From Aureimonas pseudogalii (GTDB taxonomy: Bacteria; Pseudomonadota; Alphaproteobacteria; Rhizobiales; Rhizobiaceae): DNA of 64,000 bases. A program made the translations under genes and the position numbers. Location: positions 620,001-684,000 of the forward strand of contig NZ_JACIEK010000001.1 of NCBI RefSeq assembly GCF_014196835.1. The letters are read 5' to 3'. The notes under the pieces are model-generated. The model saw only the letters and a program-made list of their open reading frames with translations. It made no database searches and was not told the origin of the DNA. This document shows, piece by piece, positions 31,337 to 40,672 of the stretch; position 1 is the first letter of the stretch; each line of letters begins with the position of its first letter.

Positions 31337-32328
31337 CACTCGCCAACCCGCAGGATTGGGAGAAGCCGGACGGCTGGTTCGGCGGCCTTCACTGGGGCGT
31401 GGCCGCGCTCGTCGTGGTGAGCCTGCATGCGGCCGGCGCCTGGTTCTTCGTGCAAATGCCGCCCGTCGCCGCGCCGCCGCAGGGCGTGCCGGAGGCGCCG
31501 ATCCTCATCGACCTCGCGCCGCCCGAGCAGTCGGCGCCCGCCGCGCCCGCCGTGGAGGCGCCGCCCACCGAGGCTGAGCCGGAACCCGCCCCGCCCGAGC
31601 CGACGGCCGAACCCGAGCCCCTGCCGGAGCCGGTGACGCCGCCGCCGCCCGAACCGCCGCCGCCGGAGCCTGCTCCGCCCGAGCCCGTGGTGCCGCCCGA
31701 GCCCGAACCTCTGCCGCCGGAGCCGGTGGTTCCCGAACCCGTGGTGCCCGAGCCGCCGGAGCCACTCCCGCCGGAGCCTGTCATCCCCGAGCCGCCGCCC
31801 GAGGTGCTGCCGCCGGTGCTGCCGGTGACCGAGCAGCAAGCGGACGCCGTGATCAACGCGCCGGTTCCGCGCGCCCGCCCCGCGCCGCCGCGCCCGCCCG
31901 AGCGGGCCGTGACCGAGCGCCGCCGTCCTCCGCCCGAGAGGCGGGAGACGCCGGTTCGCCGCGAGGCGCGGCCGCGCGTCGAGCGCAAGACCGCGCCGCC
32001 GCCCTCGCGCGCCTCCACGGCGAAAGCGGCAGCAGAGGCGTCGCAGGGCGCCAAGTCGAGGGTTTCGGCTAACGACGAGCAGCGTTGGCGTGCCCAGATC
32101 AACGCCCGCGTTCGTCGGTTCAGGCGATCGGTACAGGGATCGGGAACGGCGCAGGTGACGTTCCGGGTTACGACCAGCGGGGCGGCGACCGGCATCCGCC
32201 TGTCCTCCTCGTCCGGAAACGCGATCGTCGATCAGGCAGCAGTGTCGGTGATCCAGCGGGCCAGCCCGTTTCCGCCCCATCCCGACGGAGAGGCGACGAA
32301 CGTGACGATTCCGTTTAACTACAAGTGA
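31333..32328 (+). CDS. tonB: Energy-transducing protein TonB
   Basis: A 331-residue TonB. It has a short cytoplasmic N-terminus, one membrane helix (about 21-41), a Pro/Glu-rich periplasmic rod (about 60-180, made of imperfect PEP and EPVVP units), an Arg/Pro-rich stretch, and the C-terminal TonB domain (about 250-331) with WRAQINARVRRF and the terminal strand TVTIPFNYK-like ending NVTIPFNYK. It spans the periplasm to energise outer-membrane receptors for iron chelates; no receptor gene is in the window. Confidence 0.95.
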   Translation: MTLANPQDWEKPDGWFGGLHWGVAALVVVSLHAAGAWFFVQMPPVAAPPQGVPEAPILIDLAPPEQSAPAAPAVEAPPTEAEPEPAPPEPTAEPEPLPEPVTPPPPEPPPPEPAPPEPVVPPEPEPLPPEPVVPEPVVPEPPEPLPPEPVIPEPPPEVLPPVLPVTEQQADAVINAPVPRARPAPPRPPERAVTERRRPPPERRETPVRREARPRVERKTAPPPSRASTAKAAAEASQGAKSRVSANDEQRWRAQINARVRRFRRSVQGSGTAQVTFRVTTSGAATGIRLSSSSGNAIVDQAAVSVIQRASPFPPHPDGEATNVTIPFNYK

Positions 32329-32427
32329 TCGGCGTAACCAAAGGCGAGAGGCGGGTCGTCGCGATGCGCCGGCGGACGTGGTAAAAGGCCGCCCGCTTCG
32401 AGCTCATCTCTTCACGAGCACCGCTCT

Positions 32428-33747
32428 TCACGCGAACCGCGCGTCGGCCGCGTCGAGCCGGCGGCGGATCTGCGTCACCTCCTGCGTCTCGTCGGGCGCG
32501 CAGTTGGCATAGGTCAGCTTGTCGCCGGCCTTCACCGCTTGCGTCACGCGCCCGCCCTCGGCAAGGCCCAGCGGCAGGCCGCCCGCGGCCCGCGCCTCGG
32601 CCCAGACCATGGCGAAGCCGCGATACTGCGTCTCGCCGATGCGCCCGAGCGTCTCGCCGACCGCCAGATCGCGCTTGGCCACCGCGATGCATTCGGCCAC
32701 GGGGCGCTCCAGCGGCTCCATGTGCGGCACGCCGCGCATCACCGCGTGGATCGCCGAGAGCGGCACCTCGATACTGGTCAGATGGAAGGGCCGGTAGAGC
32801 GCGAAGCAGGGGCCGGGCCCGACTTTCAGATCGGCGATGCGTTCGAGGACGCGGGGATGGCGCGGCTTGACGATGCAGAAGACGCCGGGCGCGACGCCCC
32901 GGCCGATGGAGTAGTCGACGCAGCCGGGCTTGGTCAGAATGCCGCCGTCCTCGCGCGTGCAGAGCACCTGCGCCAAGTCTTCCGCGGTGGCGTTCGGCCC
33001 GTGCATACCGGGCACGTCGGGCACGAGACCGGTGGCGTTGGCGATGGCGGTCATCTCCACCATCGTCTTCGAGCCGTCGACGAACTCCACCAGCATGCGC
33101 GCGTTCATGTTGCGCCGCGCCGCCTCTTCCTCGTAGTCGGCGGGCACGGCGGCGAAGTCGAGCGGATTGTTCTTGCCCTTGCCGGCCGCCACGATGTCGA
33201 GCCCCAGCGCCTGCGCGAGGCCGATCAGCTCCAGCGTCGCATGCGGCTCGTCGCCGGCCGCCCCCGTGTAGACGACGCCTGCCGAGCGCGCCTCCGCCGC
33301 CAGCGCACGCCCGATCGTGATGTCGGCCTCGACGTTGAGCATCACCACGTGCTTGCCGTTGCGGAAGGCGTCGAGCGCGATGCGCGTGCCCGCGCTCGGG
33401 CTACCTGTGGCGTCGATCACGACGTCGATGCGCCCCGCCGCGCAGAAGGTGCGGAAGTCCGCCACCAGCGCCACGCGCCCCGCCTCGATCGCGGCGTCGA
33501 CCGCGGCGGGCGAGCCGGCCTCCACGACGTCGCCCGCTTCGTAGCCGGCGAAGCGCAGCGTCTCGCGCGCCGCACCCGGCCGCGAGGTCGACACCGCGCC
33601 GAGCCGCACGCCCGGCATCAGCCGCAGCTGCACCATGAGATCGGTGCCCATCTGCCCGGCGCCGGCCAGCCCCACCGTGACGGGGCCGTGGCGCTCGGCA
33701 TGCGCCAGCAGTTCGGCGGCGAGCCCGACCTTCGCGATCCCATCCAT
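32428..33747 (-). CDS. COG4091 homoserine-dehydrogenase-like oxidoreductase with C-terminal SAF domain
   Basis: A 439-residue NAD(P)-binding protein. An N-terminal Rossmann fold (VTVGLAGAGQMGTDLMVQ) and a homoserine-dehydrogenase-like middle (VVIDATGSPSAGTRIALDAF; VYTGAAGDEPHATLELI; AAGKGKNNPLDF) are followed by a C-terminal SAF domain (VAKRDLAVGETLGRIGETQYRG). COG4091 members act on sugar acids or related compounds; the substrate here is unknown. The ATG at 33747 gives the family length; the frame stays open further upstream but reads as low-complexity Arg-rich sequence. It converges on tonB and is divergent from the response regulator gene. Confidence 0.85.
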   Translation of the reverse strand: MDGIAKVGLAAELLAHAERHGPVTVGLAGAGQMGTDLMVQLRLMPGVRLGAVSTSRPGAARETLRFAGYEAGDVVEAGSPAAVDAAIEAGRVALVADFRTFCAAGRIDVVIDATGSPSAGTRIALDAFRNGKHVVMLNVEADITIGRALAAEARSAGVVYTGAAGDEPHATLELIGLAQALGLDIVAAGKGKNNPLDFAAVPADYEEEAARRNMNARMLVEFVDGSKTMVEMTAIANATGLVPDVPGMHGPNATAEDLAQVLCTREDGGILTKPGCVDYSIGRGVAPGVFCIVKPRHPRVLERIADLKVGPGPCFALYRPFHLTSIEVPLSAIHAVMRGVPHMEPLERPVAECIAVAKRDLAVGETLGRIGETQYRGFAMVWAEARAAGGLPLGLAEGGRVTQAVKAGDKLTYANCAPDETQEVTQIRRRLDAADARFA

Positions 33748-33994
33748 TCGTGCAGCCCTTCCGGTTCGCTTCGACGGCCGCGCGTAAGGGAGGCGTCGGT
33801 GCGTCTTCGATTGCCGAGACCGATAGGCGGTTCTGCCCGCCGGGATCAACCGGGCGCGGCGAATGCGCTCGTCAGACGAGCCGGCCGCCGGCCTTGCATC
33901 GCGGGCCGCCCAACCTATGCTGCGGCGACCCGCGAAGGCCCCGCCCCTCCCCTCGCCCATTCCGTCCTTCGGTGCGACCCACGAGACATCTGCG

Positions 33995-34669
33995 ATGCGC
34001 ATGCTTCTGGTGGAAGACAACGAGGGCCTCGGCGACGCGACCAACCGGCACCTGCGCCAGGCCGGCCATTCCGTGGAATGGGTGCGCACCGGTGAGGAGG
34101 CGATCGAGGCCTGCGCGGCCGAGCCGTTCGACGCGGTGATCCTCGACCTGACGCTGCCGGGACGCGACGGGCTGTCGGTGCTGGCGGAGCTTCGCCGTCG
34201 GCGCAACGCCGTGGCGGTGCTCGTCGTCACCGCGCGCTCCGAGATCGACGACAAGGTGAGCCTCCTCGACCAGGGGGCCGACGACTATCTCGTGAAGCCC
34301 TTCGACCTGCGCGAATTGGAGGCCCGCCTGCGGGCGCTGCTGCGCCGCCCCGCCGGGCAGACCACCAGCCTGCAGCGCCATGGCGACGTCGCGATCGACC
34401 TCGCGGGCCACGAGGTGACGGTGGCCGGGCGCCCCGCCGATCTCGGACGCCGCGAGTTCCGTCTGCTCGAGATTCTTCTCTCGCGGCCGGGCGCTGTGGT
34501 GCAGAAGGAGCAGCTGATGGCCCAGCTCTTCTCGTTCGACGAGATGGTCTCGATCAATGCGCTGGAGCTCTACGTCTCGCGGCTGCGGCGCAAGCTGGAG
34601 GGCTCCTCGGTGGAGATCGCCACCGTGCGGGGCGCGGGCTACGTCGCGCGGGTGCGCGATGTCCGCTAG
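33995..34669 (+). CDS. tctD: OmpR-family response regulator (TctD-like)
   Basis: A 224-residue regulator. The receiver domain (1-115) has the acidic pocket (VEDNE), phospho-acceptor Asp51 in ILDLTLPGRDG, and Lys in DYLVKPFD. The winged-helix domain (about 130-220) includes LGRREFRLLEILLSRPG and VYVSRLRRKL-like LYVSRLRRKLEG. The upstream frame extension before 33995 is low-quality sequence. It overlaps the sensor kinase start by 11 bp and lies before tctCBA, the arrangement of TctD/TctE systems that switch on tricarboxylate uptake. Confidence 0.9.
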   Translation: MRMLLVEDNEGLGDATNRHLRQAGHSVEWVRTGEEAIEACAAEPFDAVILDLTLPGRDGLSVLAELRRRRNAVAVLVVTARSEIDDKVSLLDQGADDYLVKPFDLRELEARLRALLRRPAGQTTSLQRHGDVAIDLAGHEVTVAGRPADLGRREFRLLEILLSRPGAVVQKEQLMAQLFSFDEMVSINALELYVSRLRRKLEGSSVEIATVRGAGYVARVRDVR

Positions 34670-37142
34670 GCCGGTGTCCATCCGCCGGCGTATCCTGATC
34701 GGTGCAACGGCGCTGCTGCTCGTCGCGGCCCTCGCGCTCGTCGCCTTCCTCCACGCCTATGCCGAGCGCTCCGCCGACCGCGCCTTCGACCGGCTGCTGG
34801 CGGCTTCCGCGCTCACCATCGCCGGGGCGGTGCAGCTCGAGGACGGCACCGTCACCGTCGAATTGCCGCTCGCCGCCTTCGCCATGTTCTCCGGCGAGGA
34901 CCGCATCTTCTATTCCGTGCTCGCGCCCTCCGGCGCGGAGGTCACCGGCGATCCCGATCTCGGCGCGTCGTTGCCGAAGGCGGGCGACGACGACGCCGCC
35001 TTCGCGGACGACCGCTACGGCGGCGAACCCGTGCGCATCGCCACCGTCGGGCGCCTCGTCTCCTCGGCGGCGGGCACCGGCTGGGTGACGATCCGCGTCG
35101 CGGAGACGCAGGGGGAGCGCGACGCGCTGTCGCGCGAGATCCTCGGAAACGCGCTGTTGCCGGTGGCGGCGATGACGCTCCTCTCGCTCGCCCTTCTCTG
35201 GTTCGGCATCGGCCGCGTCTTCGCGCCGCTGGCGGGTCTCGAACGGCATCTGCGCGGCCGCGCACCGGAGAATCTCGAACCGGTGGAGGCGCGCGCGCCG
35301 ATCGAGGTGGCGCAACTCGTGGGCGCCCTCAACGGCTTCATGGCGCGGCTGCGCACGGCGCGCGAGCGGCTGGAGGCGCTCGTGGCCGAAGCCGCCCACG
35401 AGGTCCGTACCCCGCTCGCCTCCCTGCGCGCGCAGGCCGAGGTGGCGCGCGGCGAGCCCGACCCGGCGGAGCTGCGCCGGCAGGTGGCGCGCATCCACGA
35501 CGGCGCGGTGCAGGCGAGCCAGCTCGTCAGCCAGCTCCTGATGGACGCCACGATCTCGCATCGGCTGGAGACCCCGAACGCCACCGGACCGACCGAACTG
35601 TCGGCGGTGCTCGCCGAGGTCGTCGGCCGGCTCGACCCCGATCTCGCGAGCCGCGTCGGCGTGCATGTCGATCCTGCCGCCGCGGAGGCGCGGCTCGACG
35701 GCGACCGCGTCGTGCTGCGCGAGATGCTGCGCAACCTCCTCGACAACGCGTTGCGCTACAGCGAGGGCCCGGTGTCGCTTTTCGTGGCGCCCGCCCGCGC
35801 CCTCGCGGGAGCGGCAGCCTCGGTGGAGATCCACGTCTCCGACCGCGGCCCCGGCATCGCGGACGCCGAGAAGGCGCTGGTCTTCGAGCGTTTCCGGCGC
35901 GGCGCGGCGGCGGAAGGGCGCACTGGCTCGGGGCTGGGTCTCGCCATCGTGCGCCGCGTGGTGGCTGCGCAGGGCGGCGCGATCGCGCTGAAGGACCGCA
36001 GCGGCGGCGGCCTCACCGTCTGCGTGACGCTGCCGCTGGCGCTTCGGGTGGATCGCCCCGCGCCTCGCGCCGCGATCGCAGGGGTTCTGGCGCTGGCCTC
36101 GCTCGCTCTCACCATGCTCGCCGAGACACCGCCTGCCACAGCCGCCGAGACGCTATACCCCGCCCCGAACGGCTCCACCGCCGACGTGCTGCGCGTCGCC
36201 GGCACCACCGACACCCCGCTCTTCACCCCGCTCGTCCAGGCCTTCCAGGCAACCCGGCCGAACGTCGCCGTGGCCTACGAGGAGGGCGACACGCGGCCGA
36301 TCTTCGAGCGCTTCGTCGCCGGCGACGGCGCCAGCCCCGACATCCTGATGAGCTCGGCCTCCGACCTTCAGGTCAAGCTCGTCAACGGCGGCCTCGCGAG
36401 GGCCTACGATTCGCCCTTGGTGCGCGCCCTGCCGGCCTGGGCGCGCTGGCGCTCGCAGGTGTTCGGCTTCTCCTTCGAGCCCGCGGTGATCGTCTACAAC
36501 ACGCGGGCCATCACCGAGGGCGAGGTGCCGCGCACGCATCTCGGCTTCGCCGGACTCCTCGAGCGCGAGCCCGAGCGCTTTCGCGGCCGCGTCGCCACCT
36601 ACGACGTGGCGACCAGCGGCGTCGGCTATCTCCTGGCGACGCAGGACGCGGCGATCTCCTCCTATTTCTGGCGCCTCGCCAACGCCTTCGGGCGCACCGA
36701 CGCGGTGGTGAGCGGATCGAGCCCGGCGATCCTCGACGGGCTGGCGAACGGGAGCCTCGCGATCGGCTACAACGTGCTGGGCTCCTACGCCTTCGCCCGC
36801 CAGCAGGCCGGCGCGCCGATCGCCATCGTGGTGCCCGACGACTACGTGCTCGTGCTCACGCGCACCATGCTCATCCCCGTGGCGGCGCCGCGCCCCGATC
36901 TCGCCGAGGCCTTTCTCGACTTCACGCTCTCGCCGGCCGGCCAGGCGGTGCTGGCGGGGCCCGCGGCGCTCGGCTCGGTGGTGCCCGGCTCCGCCGGCCG
37001 CTGGACGGCCGAACACATCGCCTCGCTCGGGCATGGCGCGGTGCAGCCGATCGCGCTCGGCCCCTCGCTGCTCGTTGGCCTCGACCGGCAGCGCCGCGCG
37101 CGCTTCCTGGAGACCTGGCGTGAGATCGTCTCGCCGCGCTGA
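34659..37142 (+). CDS. Sensor histidine kinase fused to a periplasmic solute-binding domain
   Basis: An 827-residue protein in one uninterrupted frame. Residues 11-33 form TM1; 34-163 a periplasmic sensor; 164-186 TM2; 187-238 a HAMP-like linker; the HisKA box AEAAHEVRTPL has His247; the ATPase domain has the N-box LRNLLDNALRYS, G1 DRGPGI and G2 GSGLGLAIV. It does not stop after the kinase. A third hydrophobic segment (471-487), ending with a signal-peptidase-like ATA before AE, leads into about 330 residues of an iron/sulfate-type (SBP_bac_11-like) binding protein. The kinase part is TctE-like. The binding domain must sit in the periplasm, either tethered or cut free. No stop or frame change separates the halves. 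Confidence 0.88.
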   Translation: MSARPVSIRRRILIGATALLLVAALALVAFLHAYAERSADRAFDRLLAASALTIAGAVQLEDGTVTVELPLAAFAMFSGEDRIFYSVLAPSGAEVTGDPDLGASLPKAGDDDAAFADDRYGGEPVRIATVGRLVSSAAGTGWVTIRVAETQGERDALSREILGNALLPVAAMTLLSLALLWFGIGRVFAPLAGLERHLRGRAPENLEPVEARAPIEVAQLVGALNGFMARLRTARERLEALVAEAAHEVRTPLASLRAQAEVARGEPDPAELRRQVARIHDGAVQASQLVSQLLMDATISHRLETPNATGPTELSAVLAEVVGRLDPDLASRVGVHVDPAAAEARLDGDRVVLREMLRNLLDNALRYSEGPVSLFVAPARALAGAAASVEIHVSDRGPGIADAEKALVFERFRRGAAAEGRTGSGLGLAIVRRVVAAQGGAIALKDRSGGGLTVCVTLPLALRVDRPAPRAAIAGVLALASLALTMLAETPPATAAETLYPAPNGSTADVLRVAGTTDTPLFTPLVQAFQATRPNVAVAYEEGDTRPIFERFVAGDGASPDILMSSASDLQVKLVNGGLARAYDSPLVRALPAWARWRSQVFGFSFEPAVIVYNTRAITEGEVPRTHLGFAGLLEREPERFRGRVATYDVATSGVGYLLATQDAAISSYFWRLANAFGRTDAVVSGSSPAILDGLANGSLAIGYNVLGSYAFARQQAGAPIAIVVPDDYVLVLTRTMLIPVAAPRPDLAEAFLDFTLSPAGQAVLAGPAALGSVVPGSAGRWTAEHIASLGHGAVQPIALGPSLLVGLDRQRRARFLETWREIVSPR

Positions 37143-37172
37143 ACGCGGCGCATCCAGTGGCCGCAGGGCCCG

Positions 37173-37205
37173 TGACAGGTTTTTGACAGGTCGCGCCCGT
37201 AAGAT
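37173..37205 (+). promoter_or_regulatory. OmpR-type direct repeat and -10 element before tctC
   Basis: TGACAGGT occurs at 37173-37180 and again at 37184-37191, an exact 8-base repeat with an 11-base period, the spacing used by OmpR/PhoB-family regulators. Eight bases further is TAAGAT (37200-37205), a good -10 hexamer with no -35 at the normal distance, as in activator-dependent promoters. On the opposite strand the repeat reads like a Pho box, but it points away from tctC. The adjacent TctD-like regulator is the likely binder. The remaining leader to 37408 shows no gene. Confidence 0.65.
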
Positions 37206-37408
37206 CGTCAACGACGGCCGGGAGGCTGGAGGTGCAGTCACGACACGAGGGATCGGTTCGCCGCCGAAAGCTGCGGACCGCCCCGGCGACGAAAAGGTCT
37301 GGAGGGACCGCTCGTCACCGGTTTACCCAGCCCATCGTTCATGATCTCTTCTCGCCGACCCATGCCGCGCAAAGAGCATCGGCATTGCCGCCTTTCGGGA
37401 GGAAGATC

Positions 37409-38362
37409 ATGAAGACCCTTATCGTGGGCGCGTTCGTCGCGCTTCTCGCCTCGACCAGCGCCTTCGCGCAGACCGCCAGCTACGAGATCATGGCGCCGGC
37501 CTCGCCCGGCGGCGGCTGGGACCAGACCGCCCGCGCCATGCAGAACGTGATGCAGGAGGCCAAGATCGCGAGCGGCGTGCAGGTGGTGAACGTGCCCGGC
37601 GCCGGCGGTACGATCGGCCTCGCGCAGTTCGTCTCGGCGAAGTCCGGCAACCCGGAAGCGCTGCTCGTCGGCGGCTACGTGATGGTCGGCGCGATCCTCA
37701 CCAACAATTCGCCCGTCAGCCTCGACGACGTGACGCCGATCGCGCGCCTCACCGGCGAGACCGAGGCGATCGTGGTGCCGGCGTCCTCGCCCTATCAGAC
37801 GATCCAGGACTTCACGGCCGCGATGAAGGCCGATCCCGGTGCGGTGGCCGTCGCCGGCGGCTCGGCGGGCGGCGTCGATCACATCGCGGCCGGCCTCATC
37901 GCGCAGGCCGCGGGCGTCGATCCCAAGCTGATCAACTACATCGCCTTCTCGGGCGGCGGCGAGGCGCTCGCGGCGATCCTCGGCCAGCAGGTCGCGGCAG
38001 GCATCTCCGGCTACGGCGAGTTCGAATCGCAGATCAAGGCCGGCACGCTGCGCCTTCTCGCCACCACCGGCGACGCGCGCATTCCCGGCACCGACGCGCC
38101 GACGCTGAAGGAGGCCGGGCTCGACGTGTCGCTGCAGAACTGGCGCATGGTCGCCGCGGCGCCCGGCATCTCGGCCGAGCAGCAGGCCGCCATCACCGGC
38201 GACATGGAAAAGCTCTCCAAGTCGCCGGAGTGGAAGGCCGTTCTGGAGCGCAACAACTGGCAGGACGCGTTCCTCGCCGGCGACGCGTTCAAGACCGAGC
38301 TTGCCAAGAACATCGCCGACACCAAGACCGTGCTCACCGCGATCGGCCTCGTGCAGCAATGA
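37409..38362 (+). CDS. tctC: Tripartite tricarboxylate transporter substrate-binding protein
   Basis: A 317-residue periplasmic TctC/BugT-type binding protein. Signal peptide about 1-21 (ending FAQ). Family features: [20 protein letters not shown] near the N-terminus, [11 protein letters not shown], and the pocket segment [14 protein letters not shown]. It captures citrate or a related carboxylate for the TctAB membrane unit. The ATG at 37409 has a strong GGGAGGA site. It overlaps tctB by ATGA (38359-38362). Confidence 0.95.
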   Translation: MKTLIVGAFVALLASTSAFAQTASYEIMAPASPGGGWDQTARAMQNVMQEAKIASGVQVVNVPGAGGTIGLAQFVSAKSGNPEALLVGGYVMVGAILTNNSPVSLDDVTPIARLTGETEAIVVPASSPYQTIQDFTAAMKADPGAVAVAGGSAGGVDHIAAGLIAQAAGVDPKLINYIAFSGGGEALAAILGQQVAAGISGYGEFESQIKAGTLRLLATTGDARIPGTDAPTLKEAGLDVSLQNWRMVAAAPGISAEQQAAITGDMEKLSKSPEWKAVLERNNWQDAFLAGDAFKTELAKNIADTKTVLTAIGLVQQ

Positions 38363-38853
38363 GCGATCGGCTCGATCCGATCGACACCCCGAGCCATCGC
38401 CGCCCCGACCGGGCGGCGATGGCCATCGGCGTGGCGCTGTTCGTGCTCGGCCTGCTCGTCGGCTGGGACGCCAGCCATGTCGGCGGCGGCGCCTATGCGC
38501 GGGTCGGCCCGGCCACCGTGCCCTACCTGATCGCCGCCGTGCTCGTGGGCTTGAGCCTCTGGACGATGGTGGAGGCCTGGCGGGGCGAGTTCCCCGAACG
38601 CGAGCACGACGAAGTCGCGCCGATCGTCTGGATCGTCGGCGGCCTCGCGGCGCAGCTGATCCTCCTCAACATGGCCGGCTTCTCCATCGCCACCGGGCTT
38701 CTCTTCGCGGCCACCGCCCGTGCCTTCGGCCGACGCAAGCTCTGGATGACGATCCCGATCGGCATTCTCCTGTGCTTCGCGATCTGGATCCTGTTCACGC
38801 AGGTGCTGCGCCTCGCGCTGCCCGCCGGCCCGCTCGAACGCCTCTTCTTCTAG
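38359..38853 (+). CDS. tctB: Tripartite tricarboxylate transporter small membrane subunit
   Basis: A 164-residue TctB with four hydrophobic segments, as usual for the small membrane subunit (AAMAIGVALFVLGLLVGW; VPYLIAAVLVGLSLW; WIVGGLAAQLILLNMAGF; TIPIGILLCFAIWILF). It works with TctA and TctC. The gap to tctA holds an 11-base direct repeat (GAGGCGCGCCG at 38853 and 38872) of unknown meaning. Confidence 0.93.
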   Translation: MSDRLDPIDTPSHRRPDRAAMAIGVALFVLGLLVGWDASHVGGGAYARVGPATVPYLIAAVLVGLSLWTMVEAWRGEFPEREHDEVAPIVWIVGGLAAQLILLNMAGFSIATGLLFAATARAFGRRKLWMTIPIGILLCFAIWILFTQVLRLALPAGPLERLFF

Positions 38854-38950
38854 AGGCGCGCCGGTCTTTTCGAGGCGCGCCGCCAGCCGCGCCCGCACCA
38901 TCCCGCCTGCCGCCGCCGCGGCTCTTCCCTTCTGATCGCGGGTCCCATCG

Positions 38951-40561
38951 ATGGATACGTTCGCACTTCTCGGGCAGGGGCTGCTCACCGCCACGCAGCC
39001 GATGAACCTCGTCTACGCCCTCATCGGCGTGACGCTCGGCACCGCGGTGGGCGTGCTTCCCGGCATCGGCCCGGCGCTGACGGTGGCGCTGCTGCTCCCC
39101 GTCACCTACCAGCTCGACGCCGCCGGCTCGCTCATCATGTTCGCGGGCATCTACTATGGCGGCATGTATGGCGGTTCGACGACGTCGATTCTCCTCAACA
39201 CGCCGGGCGAGAGCGCCTCGATCATCACCGCGCTCGAAGGCAACAAGATGGCCCGGGCGGGCCGCGGCGGCCCGGCGCTCGCCACCGCCGCCATCGGTTC
39301 CTTCGTCGCCGGCCTCATCGCGACGCTGGGTCTGGCCTTCCTCGCGCCGGTCATCGTCTCCTTCGCGCTGTCCTTCGGCCCGGCCGAATATTTCGCGCTG
39401 ATGCTGCTGGCCTTCGTCACCGTCTCGGCCGCCTTCGGCGCCTCGGCGCTGCGCGGCCTGACCGCGCTGGCACTCGGCCTCACCATGGGCCTCGTCGGCA
39501 TCGACCTGCAGACCGGACAGGCGCGGCTGACGCTCACCGGCGCGGCACAGACCTTCCGCCGCCTCGCCGCCGATCCCGACGCGGCGCTCGCGCCCGTCTA
39601 CGGCGGGCTCGCCTCGTTCTTCGGCGGCATCTCTGCCAATCTTCTCGACGGCATCGAGGTGACGACGCTCGCCGTGGCGCTCTTCGCCATCGGCGAGGCG
39701 CTGGTGGTGGCCGCCGCGGCGTCGCGCACGCCTGACGTGATCGAGGCCGTGAAGGGCTCGCTCTGGATGACCAAGGAAGACTGGAGGCGGTCTTGGAAGC
39801 CGTGGCTGCGCGGCACCGCGGTCGGCTTTCCGATCGGCGCCATGCCGGCGGGCGGCGCCGAGATCGGCACGTTCCTTTCCTATTCGATGGAAAAGAGCCT
39901 TTCCAAGCACCCCGAGGAGTTCGGCCACGGCGCCATCGAGGGCGTCGCCGGGCCGGAGGCGGCCAACAACGCGTCCGCCGCCGGCACGCTCGTGCCGCTC
40001 CTGACGCTCGGCCTGCCGACCTCGGCGACGGCAGCCATCATGCTCGCGGCCTTCCAGCAGTTCGGGCTGCAGCCGGGACCGCTCCTCTTCATCACCTCGC
40101 CGCAGATCGTCTGGGGTCTCGTCGCCAGCCTTCTCATCGCCAACCTGATGCTGGTGGTGCTCAACCTTCCGTTGATCGGGCTCTGGGTGCGGCTTCTCAC
40201 CATCCCCCGCCCCTGGCTCTATGCCGGCATCCTCGTCTTCGCGACGCTCGGCTGCATCGGCGCCAACCCGTCTTCCGTCGAGCTCGGCATGCTGCTAGCC
40301 TTCGGCCTTCTCGGCTACATGCTGCGCCGCTTCGGCTATCCGATCGCGCCGGTGGTGGTGGGGCTGATCCTCGGGCCGATGGCCGAGCAGCAGCTGCGCC
40401 GGGCGCTCGCCATCAGCCAGGGCGATCCGAGCGTGCTCGTCCACTCGCCGCTGGCCATCGCGCTTCTGACCATGGCCCTGTTGGCGCTGGTGGTGCCGAT
40501 GATCCTGCGGGCCCGCGGCCGCGGCAAGCTGCTCACCGCAATGGCGTCCGACGAAGATTGA
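38951..40561 (+). CDS. tctA: Tripartite tricarboxylate transporter large membrane subunit
   Basis: A 536-residue TctA with about twelve membrane segments. The two family motifs are clear: [18 protein letters not shown] near the N-terminus and the repeated GGxxSxLLNTPGE type segment ([18 protein letters not shown]), plus [17 protein letters not shown] in the second half. It carries the substrate across the inner membrane driven by an ion gradient. It is followed by a strong hairpin terminator. Confidence 0.96.
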   Translation: MDTFALLGQGLLTATQPMNLVYALIGVTLGTAVGVLPGIGPALTVALLLPVTYQLDAAGSLIMFAGIYYGGMYGGSTTSILLNTPGESASIITALEGNKMARAGRGGPALATAAIGSFVAGLIATLGLAFLAPVIVSFALSFGPAEYFALMLLAFVTVSAAFGASALRGLTALALGLTMGLVGIDLQTGQARLTLTGAAQTFRRLAADPDAALAPVYGGLASFFGGISANLLDGIEVTTLAVALFAIGEALVVAAAASRTPDVIEAVKGSLWMTKEDWRRSWKPWLRGTAVGFPIGAMPAGGAEIGTFLSYSMEKSLSKHPEEFGHGAIEGVAGPEAANNASAAGTLVPLLTLGLPTSATAAIMLAAFQQFGLQPGPLLFITSPQIVWGLVASLLIANLMLVVLNLPLIGLWVRLLTIPRPWLYAGILVFATLGCIGANPSSVELGMLLAFGLLGYMLRRFGYPIAPVVVGLILGPMAEQQLRRALAISQGDPSVLVHSPLAIALLTMALLALVVPMILRARGRGKLLTAMASDED

Positions 40562-40599
40562 GGGGCTTCGCGTCCGCAAAGACGCGAGCATCCAACGAA

Positions 40600-40632
40600 A
40601 AAAGGGCAGCCGCTCGATGCGGCTGCCCTTTT
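40600..40632. terminator. Bidirectional terminator between tctA and the small minus-strand gene
   Basis: AAAAGGGCAGCCG (40600-40612) and CGGCTGCCCTTTT (40620-40632) pair perfectly around a 7-base loop, with A-runs on the left and T-runs on the right. It can end tctA on the plus strand and the 59-residue gene on the minus strand, where six or more T residues follow the stem. Confidence 0.88.
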
Positions 40633-40672
40633 GGCATGAGATGACCGGCCCAATGGCCGGCAAAGCCGTCGA

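Noticed and set aside
31560..31860. Tandem-repeat-like DNA that could be taken for a repeat array
   Set aside because: It encodes the Pro/Glu/Val rod of TonB; the units are irregular, codon-phased and not separated by spacers, so it is neither CRISPR nor an intergenic repeat.
36040..36160. A frameshift or missed stop splitting the kinase from the binding domain
   Set aside because: The frame is clean through the junction and both halves keep normal codon bias in one frame; a sequencing error remains possible, so it is listed as a check rather than a call.
38853..38882. An 11-base direct repeat between tctB and tctA
   Set aside because: GAGGCGCGCCG twice in GC-rich DNA, with a 19-base period and no symmetry; it may be chance.
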